Assembly: GCF_008802355.1 (NCBI RefSeq)
Contig: NZ_VZRA01000001.1
Span: 1,110,525 to 1,174,524, forward strand
Direction of reading: 5' to 3'
Source: Oryzomonas sagensis
GTDB taxonomy: Bacteria; Desulfobacterota; Desulfuromonadia; Geobacterales; Pseudopelobacteraceae
Length of the DNA stretch: 64,000 nt
The notes under the pieces are model-generated. The model was not told where the DNA came from and searched no databases. It saw only the letters and a list, made by a program, of their open reading frames with translations. The translations under genes were made by a program, and so were the position numbers. Of this stretch, positions 38,938-47,095 are shown one piece after another. The number at the start of each line of letters is the position of its first letter. The first letter of the stretch is position 1.

Positions 38938-39360
38938 CTACTTGGCGATATTGGCCACGGTCAGCCGGGAGATGCAGACCAGCTTGTCCCGCTCGTCATG
39001 GATTCTGATCTCCCAGATCTGGGTCGTCTTGCCCACGTGGATCGGTCTCGTGATACCGGTCACCCACCCCTCCGTCACCGGGCGGATGTGGTTCGCATTG
39101 ATCTCCAGCCCCACGATCCGCTGCCGTTCCCGGTCCACGCACAACCCGGCCGCGATGCTCCCCAGGGTCTCGGCCAGGGCCGCCGAAGCCCCGCCGTGGA
39201 GGATGCCGGCCGTCTGCCGGGTCCGCTCGTCCACCGGCATCCGCGCCTTCAGGTAATCGTCGCCGATCTCCAGGTACTCGATCCCCAGGTGCTCCATCAG
39301 GGTGTTTCTCGATCTCTCCGTGATCTGCTCCAGGGTTGCCGGGGATTTCCAGATGGGCAT
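38938..39360 (-). CDS. Hotdog-fold acyl-CoA thioesterase (MenI/YdiI-like)
   Basis: The 140-residue protein matches PaaI/YdiI thioesterases, with the LHGGASAALAETLGSIAAG segment that holds the catalytic Glu64 on the central helix, and the strand IVGLEINANHIRPVTEG. YdiI (MenI) hydrolyses 1,4-dihydroxy-2-naphthoyl-CoA in menaquinone synthesis, and Geobacter makes menaquinone, so that role is plausible. There are no other men genes nearby. A ribosome site AGGAAA precedes the ATG. Confidence 0.85.
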   Translation of the reverse strand: MPIWKSPATLEQITERSRNTLMEHLGIEYLEIGDDYLKARMPVDERTRQTAGILHGGASAALAETLGSIAAGLCVDRERQRIVGLEINANHIRPVTEGWVTGITRPIHVGKTTQIWEIRIHDERDKLVCISRLTVANIAK

Positions 39361-39580
39361 GGCGGTTTCCTTTCTCTGCCGTCGCACGGGCACTTCTTGT
39401 CTTGTAGGGAGGGTAGCAGAAGGGCCTGGCGTGTCAAGCTCGCCGGGAACCGGGTCGGCATAATGCTGTTCCCGCGCTTCCATATGTGATAGCCTCGCCG
39501 GGAGCCAAGGGATTGTCCGTCTCTTGCGTCTCGAACACCGCGGCCTCGCGTGTGACCCTTCTTTTTGTGCGAAAGATGCC

Positions 39581-40291
39581 ATGGCTCCCGCCAAACGCCC
39601 CTCGGGGAAATACCAGCCCAAAGGCCTCCCGGTCCTGTACGAGGATCATGCAATCATCGTGGTGGAGAAACCGTGCGGCCTCCTGACCATGGGGACCGAC
39701 CGGGACAAGTCGCGGACGGCCCATACCATCCTCAACGACTACGTGCGCAAGGGCGACCCCCGCTCCCGGAACCGGGTCTACATCGTCCACCGCCTGGACC
39801 GGGACACCTCCGGCATCCTCATCTTCGCCAAGAGCGAAGCGGCCAAGATCTTCCTCCAGGGGCACTGGGAGGAGACCGACAAACGCTACCTCACCATCGT
39901 CCATGGCACGCTCACCCCAAAGAACGGGACGATCACCAGCCATCTGGCCGAGAACAGCGCCCTGAACGTCTATTCCACCCCGGACCCGGCGCTGGGCAAG
40001 CTGGCCCACACCGAGTACACGGTCCTGAAGGAGGCCAAAGGGCTCAGCCTGCTGGAGATCCACCTGCTCACCGGCCGCAAGCACCAGATCCGGGTACACC
40101 TCTCGGAGCAAGGGCACCCGGTGGCGGGGGACCGGAAATACGGCAGAAACGACGGCTACGCCACCTTGGCGCTCCATGCCCGCTCCATCTCCTTCACCCA
40201 CCCGGTGAACGGCAGGAGGCTCTCTTTCGAAACCGGCATCCCTGACTTTTTTACCCGCCTGATGGGGCGGATAGACATACCGTCGGCCTGA
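39581..40291 (+). CDS. RluA-family pseudouridine synthase without S4 domain
   Basis: The 236-residue protein is the catalytic domain only: YEDHAIIVVEKPCGLLTM, VHRLDRDTSGILIFAKS with the nucleophilic Asp, and LLTGRKHQIRVHLSEQGHPV. The absence of an S4 domain resembles RluA/TruC-type enzymes acting on 23S rRNA or tRNA. The ATG at 39581 follows a weak GAAAG site; the frame extends upstream only with TTG. The nearest relative in the window (12406) is clearly a different subfamily. Confidence 0.85.
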   Translation: MAPAKRPSGKYQPKGLPVLYEDHAIIVVEKPCGLLTMGTDRDKSRTAHTILNDYVRKGDPRSRNRVYIVHRLDRDTSGILIFAKSEAAKIFLQGHWEETDKRYLTIVHGTLTPKNGTITSHLAENSALNVYSTPDPALGKLAHTEYTVLKEAKGLSLLEIHLLTGRKHQIRVHLSEQGHPVAGDRKYGRNDGYATLALHARSISFTHPVNGRRLSFETGIPDFFTRLMGRIDIPSA

Positions 40292-40631
40292 CGGCTGACG
40301 GTGCCGTCACGTACGATGGTTCTGCGCTGCAGGGTAGGATATACGGGGGGCAGGAAAGGCCGTTGAGCAGGGCGGGGCGACGATGACGATTTATCCACAA
40401 TGAACGAGTATACCCGGAAGATATTTTTTTTAACAGACTGTAAATTATCCGATCCGGTGGTATAGTCGAATCAGCAACAAAGAGGTACAAACTGTAGCGA
40501 GGAGGTTTTACTCTTTATGGAAGACACTCCACCCGACCGGATCGCGAAGTCATAGCTGAAAAACATAGTCCGATGGCAGGATGAATCGGATACATCCTTG
40601 CAAAAGGAACAAAGAAACGAAAAAATTACAG
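40292..40631 (+). other. Possible short transcript or leader with a 12-codon ORF
   Basis: This region lacks a conventional gene. A good ribosome site GAGGAGG at about 40500 is followed 10 nt later by ATG at 40518 and a 12-codon ORF (MEDTPPDRIAKS). About 110 bp downstream is a strong intrinsic terminator. A TATAGT element near 40461 could serve as -10, but no clear -35 is seen. It could be a small RNA or a leader-peptide remnant; neither is proven. Confidence 0.35.
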
Positions 40632-40660
40632 AAGCCCACCGAATCTCTTGGTGGGCTTTT
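40632..40660 (+). terminator. Intrinsic terminator in the 40.3-40.8 kb gap
   Basis: AAGCCCACC (40632-40640) pairs with GGTGGGCTT (40650-40658) around a 9-nt loop and runs into four T. It follows no annotated gene closely, which suggests a short transcript upstream. Confidence 0.75.
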
Positions 40661-40810
40661 CCTTTGCCGGAAGGGGGGAGATGCCGGGTTTGGACGAGGG
40701 CGGATTTCGGCGGAGGGGTGGGGGCTTTTTGAGCCAGGGGAGGATGCGCTGTAGCGTTGACAGGTAGGGGGCTGGCGGGATAATGTAAAATTTTCCATGA
40801 AGGTGCCAGC

Positions 40811-40978
40811 GTGACAGAACTCATCTGCGACTTCTACTGCGACAAGATTCTGAAAAGCCTCATCGACGTGCCGGTGTACCTCGAGAACGAACACATCTTT
40901 GCCTTTCACCACACCAACCCCCTCTGGGAAAACCATGTGGTCCTGCAACAGACTTTTTCGGGTGGAGCGGCTTCATGA
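40811..40978 (+). pseudogene. Truncated 5' fragment of a HIT-family gene, overlapping fic
   Basis: This GTG-started 55-codon frame repeats the first 45 or so residues of the intact HIT protein at 41839: CDFYCDKILKSLIDVPVYLE here, with the same sequence there apart from one residue. It then diverges into TFSGGAAS and stops. The shared part (40826-about 40946) is about 94% identical in DNA. The catalytic histidines are missing, so it cannot be an active hydrolase. Its TGA overlaps the fic ATG (ATGA), so it may still serve to deliver ribosomes to fic. Confidence 0.8.
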
Positions 40979-41625
40979 AAAAGGCAGATCGCTACGACAC
41001 ATCGAACCTGATCGAGGACCAGTACGAACCCGGTTCCAGTGGTAGCGTGCTGCGTAACCTGCTTGGCATCACGAGCAAGGAAAAGATGGAGCGTGTCGAA
41101 GAAGCCCGGTTTGAGCGCTTGATGGACGAAGCAACAGCGCGCTTCGACAACGATCATCGTTTTACCGCAGGAGATATCCTCTGGCTCCACAAATGCTGGC
41201 TTGGCGGTATTTTTTCCTGGGCTGGCATCTACCGTACCGTCAACATCGGCAAGGGTGGCTTCATGTTCGCGGCTGCCACCCATGTGCCGGGATTGATGCG
41301 GCAGTTCGAGAACGATCAACTTGCGCGTCTGACACCGTGCCGGTTCGAGCGCACAGAAGATGTTGCAGCGGCCCTGGCCGAGGTGCATGTGGAGTTGATT
41401 CTCATTCATCCCTTCCGGGAGGGTAACGGCAGAGTTGCGCGGCTGTTGATGGTGTTGATGGCGTTGCAGGCCGGACTGCCGCCGTTGGATTTTTCCGAAC
41501 TACAGGGGGCGAAGCGGGAGGAGTATTTCGCTGCCGTCCAGGCCGGGATGGACCGGGATTACCAGCCAATGGAAAGAATCGTCAATAGAGTTATCGAGCG
41601 AACGTTGAGCGCTTGCGGGCAGTAA
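40975..41625 (+). CDS. fic: Fic/DOC family protein (AMP-transferase type toxin)
   Basis: The 216-residue Fic protein has the full active motif HPFREGNGRVAR beginning at His145. An upstream FSWAGIYRTVNIGKGGFMFA forms the flap that positions the target. Fic enzymes transfer AMP or other phosphate groups from nucleotides to proteins; many are toxins. No inhibitory helix motif (S/T-xxx-E-G/N) is visible in the protein itself; such a motif occurs in the small protein encoded on the opposite strand at its 3' end. The start overlaps the stop of the HIT fragment. The gene sits in a duplicated HIT context, indicating acquisition. Confidence 0.93.
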   Translation: MKKADRYDTSNLIEDQYEPGSSGSVLRNLLGITSKEKMERVEEARFERLMDEATARFDNDHRFTAGDILWLHKCWLGGIFSWAGIYRTVNIGKGGFMFAAATHVPGLMRQFENDQLARLTPCRFERTEDVAAALAEVHVELILIHPFREGNGRVARLLMVLMALQAGLPPLDFSELQGAKREEYFAAVQAGMDRDYQPMERIVNRVIERTLSACGQ

Positions 41626-41779
41626 AGACAGGTGTATCTTCCTTCACTGCGTTGCTGGTTTCTTCTTGCAGGTAGATTCCCTCGACGGCAAACGACGACA
41701 CCAGCGAACGCCGCAGCAAACGCTTGCGCTGTTCGGGATTTTTCAGGTAGGGATTTGTTTCAAGCAGTGACTTTTTCAT
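41591..41779 (-). CDS. Small Fic antitoxin-like protein with inhibitory helix motif
   Basis: The 62-residue protein contains SSFAVEGI, which fits the Fic-inhibitory motif (S/T)-x3-E-(G/N) with Ser29, Glu33 and Gly34. In class I antitoxins such as VbhA this Glu blocks ATP binding in the Fic active site. The preceding NPYLKNPEQRKRLLRRS resembles the N-terminal segment that in other Fic proteins carries the built-in inhibitor. The gene is convergent with fic, overlapping it tail to tail by 35 bp, unlike the usual antitoxin-first operon. TATAGT lies about 10 bp upstream of the ATG region as a possible -10. Confidence 0.65.
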   Translation of the reverse strand: MKKSLLETNPYLKNPEQRKRLLRRSLVSSFAVEGIYLQEETSNAVKEDTPVFTARKRSTFAR

Positions 41780-41838
41780 GCTGTTACTATACCGTAAAAC
41801 GAACTGAAACGTGAGCAAAAAAGAGACAGCGAGCCACC

Positions 41839-42183
41839 ATGACCACACCCGCCTGCGACTTCTACTGCGACAAGATCCTGAAAGGCCTCATCGACGTGCC
41901 GGTGTACCTGGAGAACGAACACGTCTTTGCCTTTCACCACACCAACCCGCTCTGGGAACATCATGTGGTGCTGCTCCCCAAGCGCCACATCGAATCCCTC
42001 ATCACCCTGGAAGAGGCGGACAACGACCTGCTCCTGGAACTGCTGCGCACGGCCAAGGCGATCTCCCGCGACTTCATGGAGCGCTTCGGGGCCTGCCGGG
42101 TGTACACCAACCTGGGCGACTACCAGTCCTCCAAGCATCTCCACTGGCATATCGGCTGCGGCGCGCAGTTGCGTCCTTATTGA
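41839..42183 (+). CDS. HIT-family nucleotide-binding protein
   Basis: The 114-residue histidine-triad protein has HLHWHIGCG, with His100, His102 and His104 as the triad, plus an N-terminal FYCDKIL block. HIT proteins hydrolyse nucleotide phosphoramidates and AMP conjugates. The 5' end is present a second time upstream of fic as a diverged fragment, so this gene appears to have been rebuilt during insertion of the Fic module. Because some HIT proteins remove AMP from amino groups, a link to Fic chemistry is tempting but unproven. Confidence 0.9.
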   Translation: MTTPACDFYCDKILKGLIDVPVYLENEHVFAFHHTNPLWEHHVVLLPKRHIESLITLEEADNDLLLELLRTAKAISRDFMERFGACRVYTNLGDYQSSKHLHWHIGCGAQLRPY

Positions 42184-42253
42184 TAAAACCGATGAGCCTT
42201 CGCGTATTCGGTAATGTCTCTGGTTTTTTACCCCTCCCGCTAAGGAGTGAACC

Positions 42254-42589
42254 ATGCCCATCTTCACCTACTTCCCCACCCCGGATTTCGCCGCCAAGCT
42301 GGCAAAGATCGAGAAACACGACCCGCCGGGCCATACCCGCATCCTGGACGTGATCGACCGCATCCTCAACAACCCCGGCGACGCCGACGGCTGGATGCAC
42401 GGCGAACACCACGGCCGCCTCAAGAAGTATGTGGGCCGGAGCGAGTACCGCCTCATCTACAACTGGTGCGAGGCTTGCCGCAAACAGGCCAAGAGCCTGG
42501 AAGAGAAGTGCGGTTTCTGCCGCCAGGTGGGGGACAACAGCGTGATCTTCTTCAACGTCTACCACAAGAACGAGGCGAGCAGGGTTTAA
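42254..42589 (+). CDS. Conserved hypothetical protein, RelE-like fold with two CxxC pairs
   Basis: The 111-residue protein is not firmly recognised. The middle part, GRLKKYVGRSEYRLIYNWC, resembles the core strands of RelE/ParE-type toxins (K-x-x-G-x-Y-R-x-x-Y). An insert with CEAC and CGFC 15 residues apart suggests a zinc knuckle, which is not typical of RelE. No antitoxin gene is adjacent, so a toxin role is doubtful. An AAGGAG site precedes the ATG. A long hairpin begins at the stop codon. Confidence 0.7.
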   Translation: MPIFTYFPTPDFAAKLAKIEKHDPPGHTRILDVIDRILNNPGDADGWMHGEHHGRLKKYVGRSEYRLIYNWCEACRKQAKSLEEKCGFCRQVGDNSVIFFNVYHKNEASRV

Positions 42590-42637
42590 GCACAAGCCCC
42601 CTCCGAGCACTCCCCCGCTGGGGGAGGGGACTTGTGC
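42590..42637. terminator. Long G/C-rich hairpin
   Basis: GCACAAG-CCCCCTCC pairs with GGGGAGGGGA-CTTGTGC across the centre CCCC-cgct-GGGG. It lies immediately after the hypothetical gene. A T run is missing, so it may be a repeat-type hairpin as well as a terminator. Confidence 0.55.
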
Positions 42638-42665
42638 ATACCGGGAACCACGAAAGTAGAGAACC

Positions 42666-43322
42666 ATGGATCGCTCCTCGCGCAATAGACTTACGGAAAA
42701 GCTTCTCCCCCACTTCGGCGGCGACACCCTGTTCGACGCCGTGGGCCGGGCGGTGTGCGCTGCCGGCTGCCTGCCGCGCAAGGAGCTGTACGAGGCGTGG
42801 GAGGTGGCCCGCCGGGTGCGTCGCCGTTTCCGGGGGGGACGGATCGTGGACCTGGCCTGCGGCCACGGGCTGTTGGCCCAGGTTCTGCTCCTGCTGGACG
42901 ACAGCTCGCCCCTGGCCCTGGCCGTGGATCGCCGGATACCCAAGAGCGCCGCGACCCTGGCGGCGGCCATGGACGCGGCCTGGCCGCGCCTGCACGGACG
43001 CACCCGGTTTGTGGAGGCCGACCTGGAAACGGTGGCGTTGCACCGGGACGATGTGGTGGTGTCGGCCCACGCCTGCGGAGGGCTGACGGACCTGGTCCTG
43101 GACCGGGCGGTGGAGGCGCGGGCCAGGGTGGCGGTATTGCCCTGTTGCCACGACCTGAAGGGGGCCGACCTGGGCGGCCTGGAGGGATGGCTGGACGGCC
43201 CGCTGGCCATGGACGCGGCCCGGGTGGCCCGGCTCCGCTCCCAGGGATACCGGGTGGTTACCCAGCGGATTCCGGGGGATATCACCCCCAAGAACCGGCT
43301 GCTTCTGGCGGAGCCGGAATAG
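42666..43322 (+). CDS. SAM-dependent methyltransferase (Methyltransf_32-like)
   Basis: The 218-residue protein has the SAM motif RIVDLACGHGLLAQVLLL, and further on VVVSAHACGGLTDLVLD and VAVLPCCHDLK. The ACGG and LPCCH motifs are typical of a methyltransferase family with RNA-modifying members. A ribosome site is not strong. The target is unknown. The gene is followed after 21 bp by a YheU-like gene and may be co-transcribed. Confidence 0.75.
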   Translation: MDRSSRNRLTEKLLPHFGGDTLFDAVGRAVCAAGCLPRKELYEAWEVARRVRRRFRGGRIVDLACGHGLLAQVLLLLDDSSPLALAVDRRIPKSAATLAAAMDAAWPRLHGRTRFVEADLETVALHRDDVVVSAHACGGLTDLVLDRAVEARARVAVLPCCHDLKGADLGGLEGWLDGPLAMDAARVARLRSQGYRVVTQRIPGDITPKNRLLLAEPE

Positions 43323-43343
43323 GGGAGAGGGATGGGGGGAAGC

Positions 43344-43595
43344 ATGTCCACCACAGAGCAGACCGATCACCATGAAGAGGGGGTGGAGATCCCCTATGAA
43401 CTCATCAACCCGGATACCCTGCGCAACCTGATCGGCGAGTTTGTGACCCGAGAGTGGGAGGAGTCGGGGGAGGCCAGCTATACCTATACCCTGGACCAGA
43501 AGATCGAGCAGGTCCTCCGGCAGTTGCGGGAGGGGAAGGCCAGGATCGTGTTCGACGCCACGTCGGAGAGTTGCAACATCGTTCCGTACCGTTAG
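43344..43595 (+). CDS. yheU: YheU family protein (UPF0270)
   Basis: The protein of about 83 residues matches the YheU family: IPYELINPDTLRNLIGEFV, then TLDQKIEQVLRQLREGKARI and a C-terminal CNIVPYR. The function is unknown in any organism to my knowledge. The ATG at 43344 has GGGGGAA just upstream; an ATG at 43332 would add four residues but lacks proper spacing. Confidence 0.85.
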   Translation: MSTTEQTDHHEEGVEIPYELINPDTLRNLIGEFVTREWEESGEASYTYTLDQKIEQVLRQLREGKARIVFDATSESCNIVPYR

Positions 43596-43741
43596 GCCCA
43601 CCTCCCGCCCCTCTTGACAGCAAGGGTATTCCCGTGGTTCACTACGCCATGATATCCGCCACGCGACAACCCCACCTCGTCATGCATCCCATAGACACCG
43701 TATCTGGCCGCGCCAACCGTGAGCCGGGCAGGATGTGACCC

Positions 43742-44134
43742 ATGCTCCTGCGCCTCTTCCTGATATGTACCATTGTCCCGATCATCGAGGTCTGGCTGTT
43801 GATCCTGATCGGCCGGGTTATCGGCGTGCTTCCGACCGTGGCGACCCTGCTGGCCGTCTCCCTGGCCGGGGCCTGGCTGGCCAGGTCCCAGGGGTTCCGG
43901 GTCGTCGTCGCCATCCGCGACGAACTGGCGGCGGGGCGTCTGCCGGGAGCCCCTATCCTGGACGGCGCCCTCATCCTGGCGGGGGGGATTCTCCTTCTGA
44001 TCCCCGGCTTCTTCACCGACTTCATCGGCCTGTTTTTTCTCATCCCCGCCACCCGCACGCTCCTGAAACGCTGGCTGGGGATCTGGTTGGAGCGGCGGCT
44101 GCGCCAGGGCAGTTTTGTGGTCCGCCGTTTCTGA
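43742..44134 (+). CDS. fxsA: FxsA family membrane protein
   Basis: The 130-residue protein has three to four hydrophobic helices and the FxsA blocks PIIEVWLLILIGRVIG and GGILLLIPGFFTDFIGLFFL. FxsA was named for suppressing phage F exclusion by PifA in E. coli, but its molecular role is unknown. The C-terminus is basic and cytoplasmic. It stands before a nitroreductase gene, 49 bp away. Confidence 0.88.
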   Translation: MLLRLFLICTIVPIIEVWLLILIGRVIGVLPTVATLLAVSLAGAWLARSQGFRVVVAIRDELAAGRLPGAPILDGALILAGGILLLIPGFFTDFIGLFFLIPATRTLLKRWLGIWLERRLRQGSFVVRRF

Positions 44135-44183
44135 AAGACTCGGTAAAAATTGAAAGACAATCATTGAACCAGAAGGAGACCCT

Positions 44184-44711
44184 ATGAGCGACATGATGGA
44201 ACTGTTGAGGAAGCGCCGCAGCATCCGCGCCTTCACGCCGGAACCGGTGGCCCCGGAAACCGTGGACCTGCTGGTGGAGGCGCTGCTCCGGGCCCCCTCG
44301 TCCCGTGGCAAGAATCCGTGGGAATTCGTGGTGGTGGATGACAAGGAGTTGCTGGAACAACTCTCCCGCGCCAAGGAGCATGGTTCCCAATTCATCAAAA
44401 AAGCGCCGCTGGCCATCGTGGTCTGCGCCGACACGACCGTATCGGACGTGTGGGTCGAGGATTGCTCCATCGCAGCCATCCTTGTGCAGATGGCCGCCCT
44501 CTCCCTGGGGCTGGGGAGCTGCTGGGCCCAGATGCGCAAGCGCCAGCACGACGCCGACAGCTCGGCGGAGGAGTATATCCGCAAGCTCCTCGGCCTGCCG
44601 GAACGGCTTGGGGTGGTGTGCATCATCGGTATCGGCCATCCGGCGGAGGACAAAAAGCCGGTCCCGGCCGATGCTCTACAGTACGACAAGGTGAAGCGCA
44701 ACCGCTATTGA
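44184..44711 (+). CDS. Nitroreductase-family protein (short form)
   Basis: The 175-residue flavoprotein has the N-terminal LLRKRRSIRAFTPEPVAPE, the FMN-binding LLRAPSSRGKNPWEFVVVDD, and the C-terminal LGVVCIIGIGHPAEDKKP. It is shorter than NfsB-type enzymes and resembles the BluB/NadR-like small nitroreductases of anaerobes. An AAGGAG site precedes the ATG. It ends 12 bp before the yjbQ-like gene. Confidence 0.88.
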   Translation: MSDMMELLRKRRSIRAFTPEPVAPETVDLLVEALLRAPSSRGKNPWEFVVVDDKELLEQLSRAKEHGSQFIKKAPLAIVVCADTTVSDVWVEDCSIAAILVQMAALSLGLGSCWAQMRKRQHDADSSAEEYIRKLLGLPERLGVVCIIGIGHPAEDKKPVPADALQYDKVKRNRY

Positions 44712-44723
44712 CAGGTGGCCCCC

Positions 44724-45140
44724 ATGAAGAGCTATCGCAAGGAGTTATGGTTCGAGACAAAAAGCCGCCGGGAGCTGATCAACATCACCTCCCGGGTGGC
44801 GGAGTGCCTCCGGGAGAGCGGCATCCGGGAGGGGCTTCTGTTGTGCAACGCCATGCACATCACCGCCAGCGTGTTCATCAACGACGACGAGTCCGGTCTG
44901 CACCAGGATTTCGAGGAGTGGCTGGAGGGGCTGGCGCCGGAAAAACCCTATTCTCGCTACCGTCACAACGGTTACGAGGACAACGCCGACGCCCACCTCA
45001 AACGGACCATCATGGGGCGGGAGGTGGTGGTGGCGGTGACCGACGGCAAGCTGGACCTGGGGCCGTGGGAGCAGATCTTTTACGGCGAATTCGATGGGAT
45101 GCGTAGAAAGCGGGTCCTTGTCAAGATAATTGGAGAATAG
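44724..45140 (+). CDS. yjbQ: YjbQ family protein (UPF0047), intact copy
   Basis: The 138-residue protein has the UPF0047 core: [54 protein letters not shown] and [15 protein letters not shown]. coli YjbQ can complement thiamine-phosphate synthase weakly, but the real function is unknown. The last 294 bp (44847-45140) are present again at 47175-47468 in diverged form, on the far side of a 2-kb AT-rich insert. The present 3' end may derive from the insert, since the differences between the two copies cluster at the stop-codon end. Confidence 0.9.
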   Translation: MKSYRKELWFETKSRRELINITSRVAECLRESGIREGLLLCNAMHITASVFINDDESGLHQDFEEWLEGLAPEKPYSRYRHNGYEDNADAHLKRTIMGREVVVAVTDGKLDLGPWEQIFYGEFDGMRRKRVLVKIIGE

Positions 45141-45169
45141 CATATTCAAGGCACTTGGAGACAAAGGTT

Positions 45170-46036
45170 ATGAAATTTTTTAGTGACCCAAACAACCTTT
45201 ATTACGCTGGAGTTGTATTAACCATGGTTGGGCTACTTTTTACAGGTGTCGCTACTGTTCGTTCTTCTAACCTCCAAGCTAAAGCCGCAAAAGAAATAGC
45301 AGATTCTCAAAAGCAATTAACAATCAAGAGTGACCAGTTAACAAAGAAGAGTGAGGAAATATCGAAACTGAACCGTGAAATTGCCGATAATCAAAGTTTA
45401 TTACGTGAGGATACCGAGAAACAATTAGAAATGCAGAAGAAACTTGCAGAAAAAAGTGAAGAAAACGCCCTACTAAATAGTCAATTAGCTAATATTAATA
45501 AAGATTTACGACTGAAGTCTGAAGCACAAATAGAGTCGCAAAGCATGCTTAAAGATAAAATTGAAAATAGTTTGGCATTAAATAAAGAGATAGTAGAGCT
45601 TGAATATGGACAAAACCAAATCATCGGAGATATTAAAGCAACAATTTTAGATCTTGAAAATTCTTTGGTGGCTAAAGGCATTATACAGACCCCAGAGAAG
45701 CACAATGCTATAGTTCAAGTACACGGAGCTAGCTCCACGTCTAGCATCAGTACCGTAAAGTTATCTCTGGCATCAACCAGCGTAACTGTTGCAAACGGTG
45801 GTACTCAGCATCTATTCGATAATAACCTATCAATTTCAGCCGATATTACCACTGCAAAGAAAAATCACCACTTATTACATGCTATTTTAGTCTCCTTGGG
45901 TAAAAAACCGTTCCGAGTAAACACAGATAAAGTCGGATATAAATTTGATTATGAAGAATATTCTGTAAGAGTTGATAATATATCACATGATTCAGTTGTA
46001 TTTTTTATATCTATTAATGTCCCACATAACAAATAA
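45170..46036 (+). CDS. Membrane-anchored coiled-coil protein of unknown function (accessory island)
   Basis: This 288-residue protein is not a recognised family member. It has one N-terminal membrane helix (about residues 11-30, YYAGVVLTMVGLLFTGVATV), then a long coiled coil (about 35-165) rich in Lys, Glu, Gln and Ser, and a C-terminal beta-rich domain of about 110 residues. The coil would lie in the cytoplasm if the short N-terminus is outside. Base composition is about 37% GC, far below the neighbours. It is followed after 45 bp by a PIN-domain gene in the same direction, so the two likely form an operon. A sensor or scaffold for the nuclease is a guess. Confidence 0.75.
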   Translation: MKFFSDPNNLYYAGVVLTMVGLLFTGVATVRSSNLQAKAAKEIADSQKQLTIKSDQLTKKSEEISKLNREIADNQSLLREDTEKQLEMQKKLAEKSEENALLNSQLANINKDLRLKSEAQIESQSMLKDKIENSLALNKEIVELEYGQNQIIGDIKATILDLENSLVAKGIIQTPEKHNAIVQVHGASSTSSISTVKLSLASTSVTVANGGTQHLFDNNLSISADITTAKKNHHLLHAILVSLGKKPFRVNTDKVGYKFDYEEYSVRVDNISHDSVVFFISINVPHNK

Positions 46037-46081
46037 AAGGCAAGATAGCCAGCATGTCAATATCAAATACTGGAGAATAAG

Positions 46082-47095
46082 ATGACTATAGTGGCTCTTG
46101 ATGCAAATGTATGGTTAAAAGAGCGTCTACTAAGGTCTGGAATGGGTGCTGCCTTACTCTGGGCAATAAAAAATACCGATAGTGTCCTTCTTCTTTCCGA
46201 CGTAACCCAATGCGAAATCATGAATGGGGTAGTGAAAGAAATCCAAGAGGCTGCCGAAGAAATAGAAGCCGGTCTTTCGACCATACGTGCATTCATTGGA
46301 AAAAGCCAGGAAGTGACGATTCCATCGCCGGAAGAAGTTTATAAAAGTGTTAATGGGCGATTGGTTGATATTGGCACTATTTTAAAAGTGGACAACCACA
46401 AGAGCGAACACCTAGAGTCAGCTCTCCAAAGAGTTCTCAACCATCTTCCTCCCGCCCATAAGAAAGAAGAATTTAGAGACTGCATGATTTGGGAAATGTG
46501 TTTGGACATAGCACGCAGAACTCGCGAAGACTTAATCCTAATAACTGCTGATGCAGCTTTCTACCATAAAGATAAGTTCGAGAATGGTATGGCTTACCCC
46601 CTGCGCGAAGATCTCAAGCGATTTGAAGCAAATATCCAACTCTACCACAACATAGGGGCATATCTCGAAACAATACAGGAAAAAATACCTAAACCAGATG
46701 TAAAGTTAGTGACTTCTGCTATTGATGAACAAGTAATCAATACAGTCAAAGCTTCTGTTCAGGACAGTTCTTATTCAGAAATTGAGATATGCGACTCAAA
46801 AATTGATGTATTTTTAACAGAAGCTTTTGAAATACTAGCAATAAGTTTTAAACTAAAGTACAAAATATCCGACCTTGAATTAAAGGAGGGTATTGTTTTG
46901 TCAGAGGCATATGGAATAGCCGAAGGTAGCGCAACCCTTAACACTAAAAGTAACATCATCAAGAATCTTCAAATGACGGCTTACAGAATCGAAAGTGCGG
47001 ACGGACAGATTCTTCGTCAGAGTGGTTACGTATATGGGTCGGGCGGGATTGTGGGCACGCGTTACATTCCATACACTCTTAGGAGAGCAATCTAA
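46082..47095 (+). CDS. PIN-like domain ribonuclease candidate (accessory island)
   Basis: The 337-residue protein has a PIN-type N-terminal domain with a complete acidic set: Asp7 (VALDANVWLKE), Glu45 (TQCEIMNG), Asp133 (FRDCMIWEM) and Asp157 (LITADAAFYH). PIN domains are metal-dependent RNases. The domain is longer than VapC toxins and fits the DUF4935/PIN_12-like group. The C-terminal part (about residues 200-337) is a separate, unrecognised, beta-rich domain. A GGAG site precedes the ATG. The AT-rich operon and missing VapB-type antitoxin suggest a defence or stress role rather than a classical toxin-antitoxin pair. Confidence 0.75.
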   Translation: MTIVALDANVWLKERLLRSGMGAALLWAIKNTDSVLLLSDVTQCEIMNGVVKEIQEAAEEIEAGLSTIRAFIGKSQEVTIPSPEEVYKSVNGRLVDIGTILKVDNHKSEHLESALQRVLNHLPPAHKKEEFRDCMIWEMCLDIARRTREDLILITADAAFYHKDKFENGMAYPLREDLKRFEANIQLYHNIGAYLETIQEKIPKPDVKLVTSAIDEQVINTVKASVQDSSYSEIEICDSKIDVFLTEAFEILAISFKLKYKISDLELKEGIVLSEAYGIAEGSATLNTKSNIIKNLQMTAYRIESADGQILRQSGYVYGSGGIVGTRYIPYTLRRAI

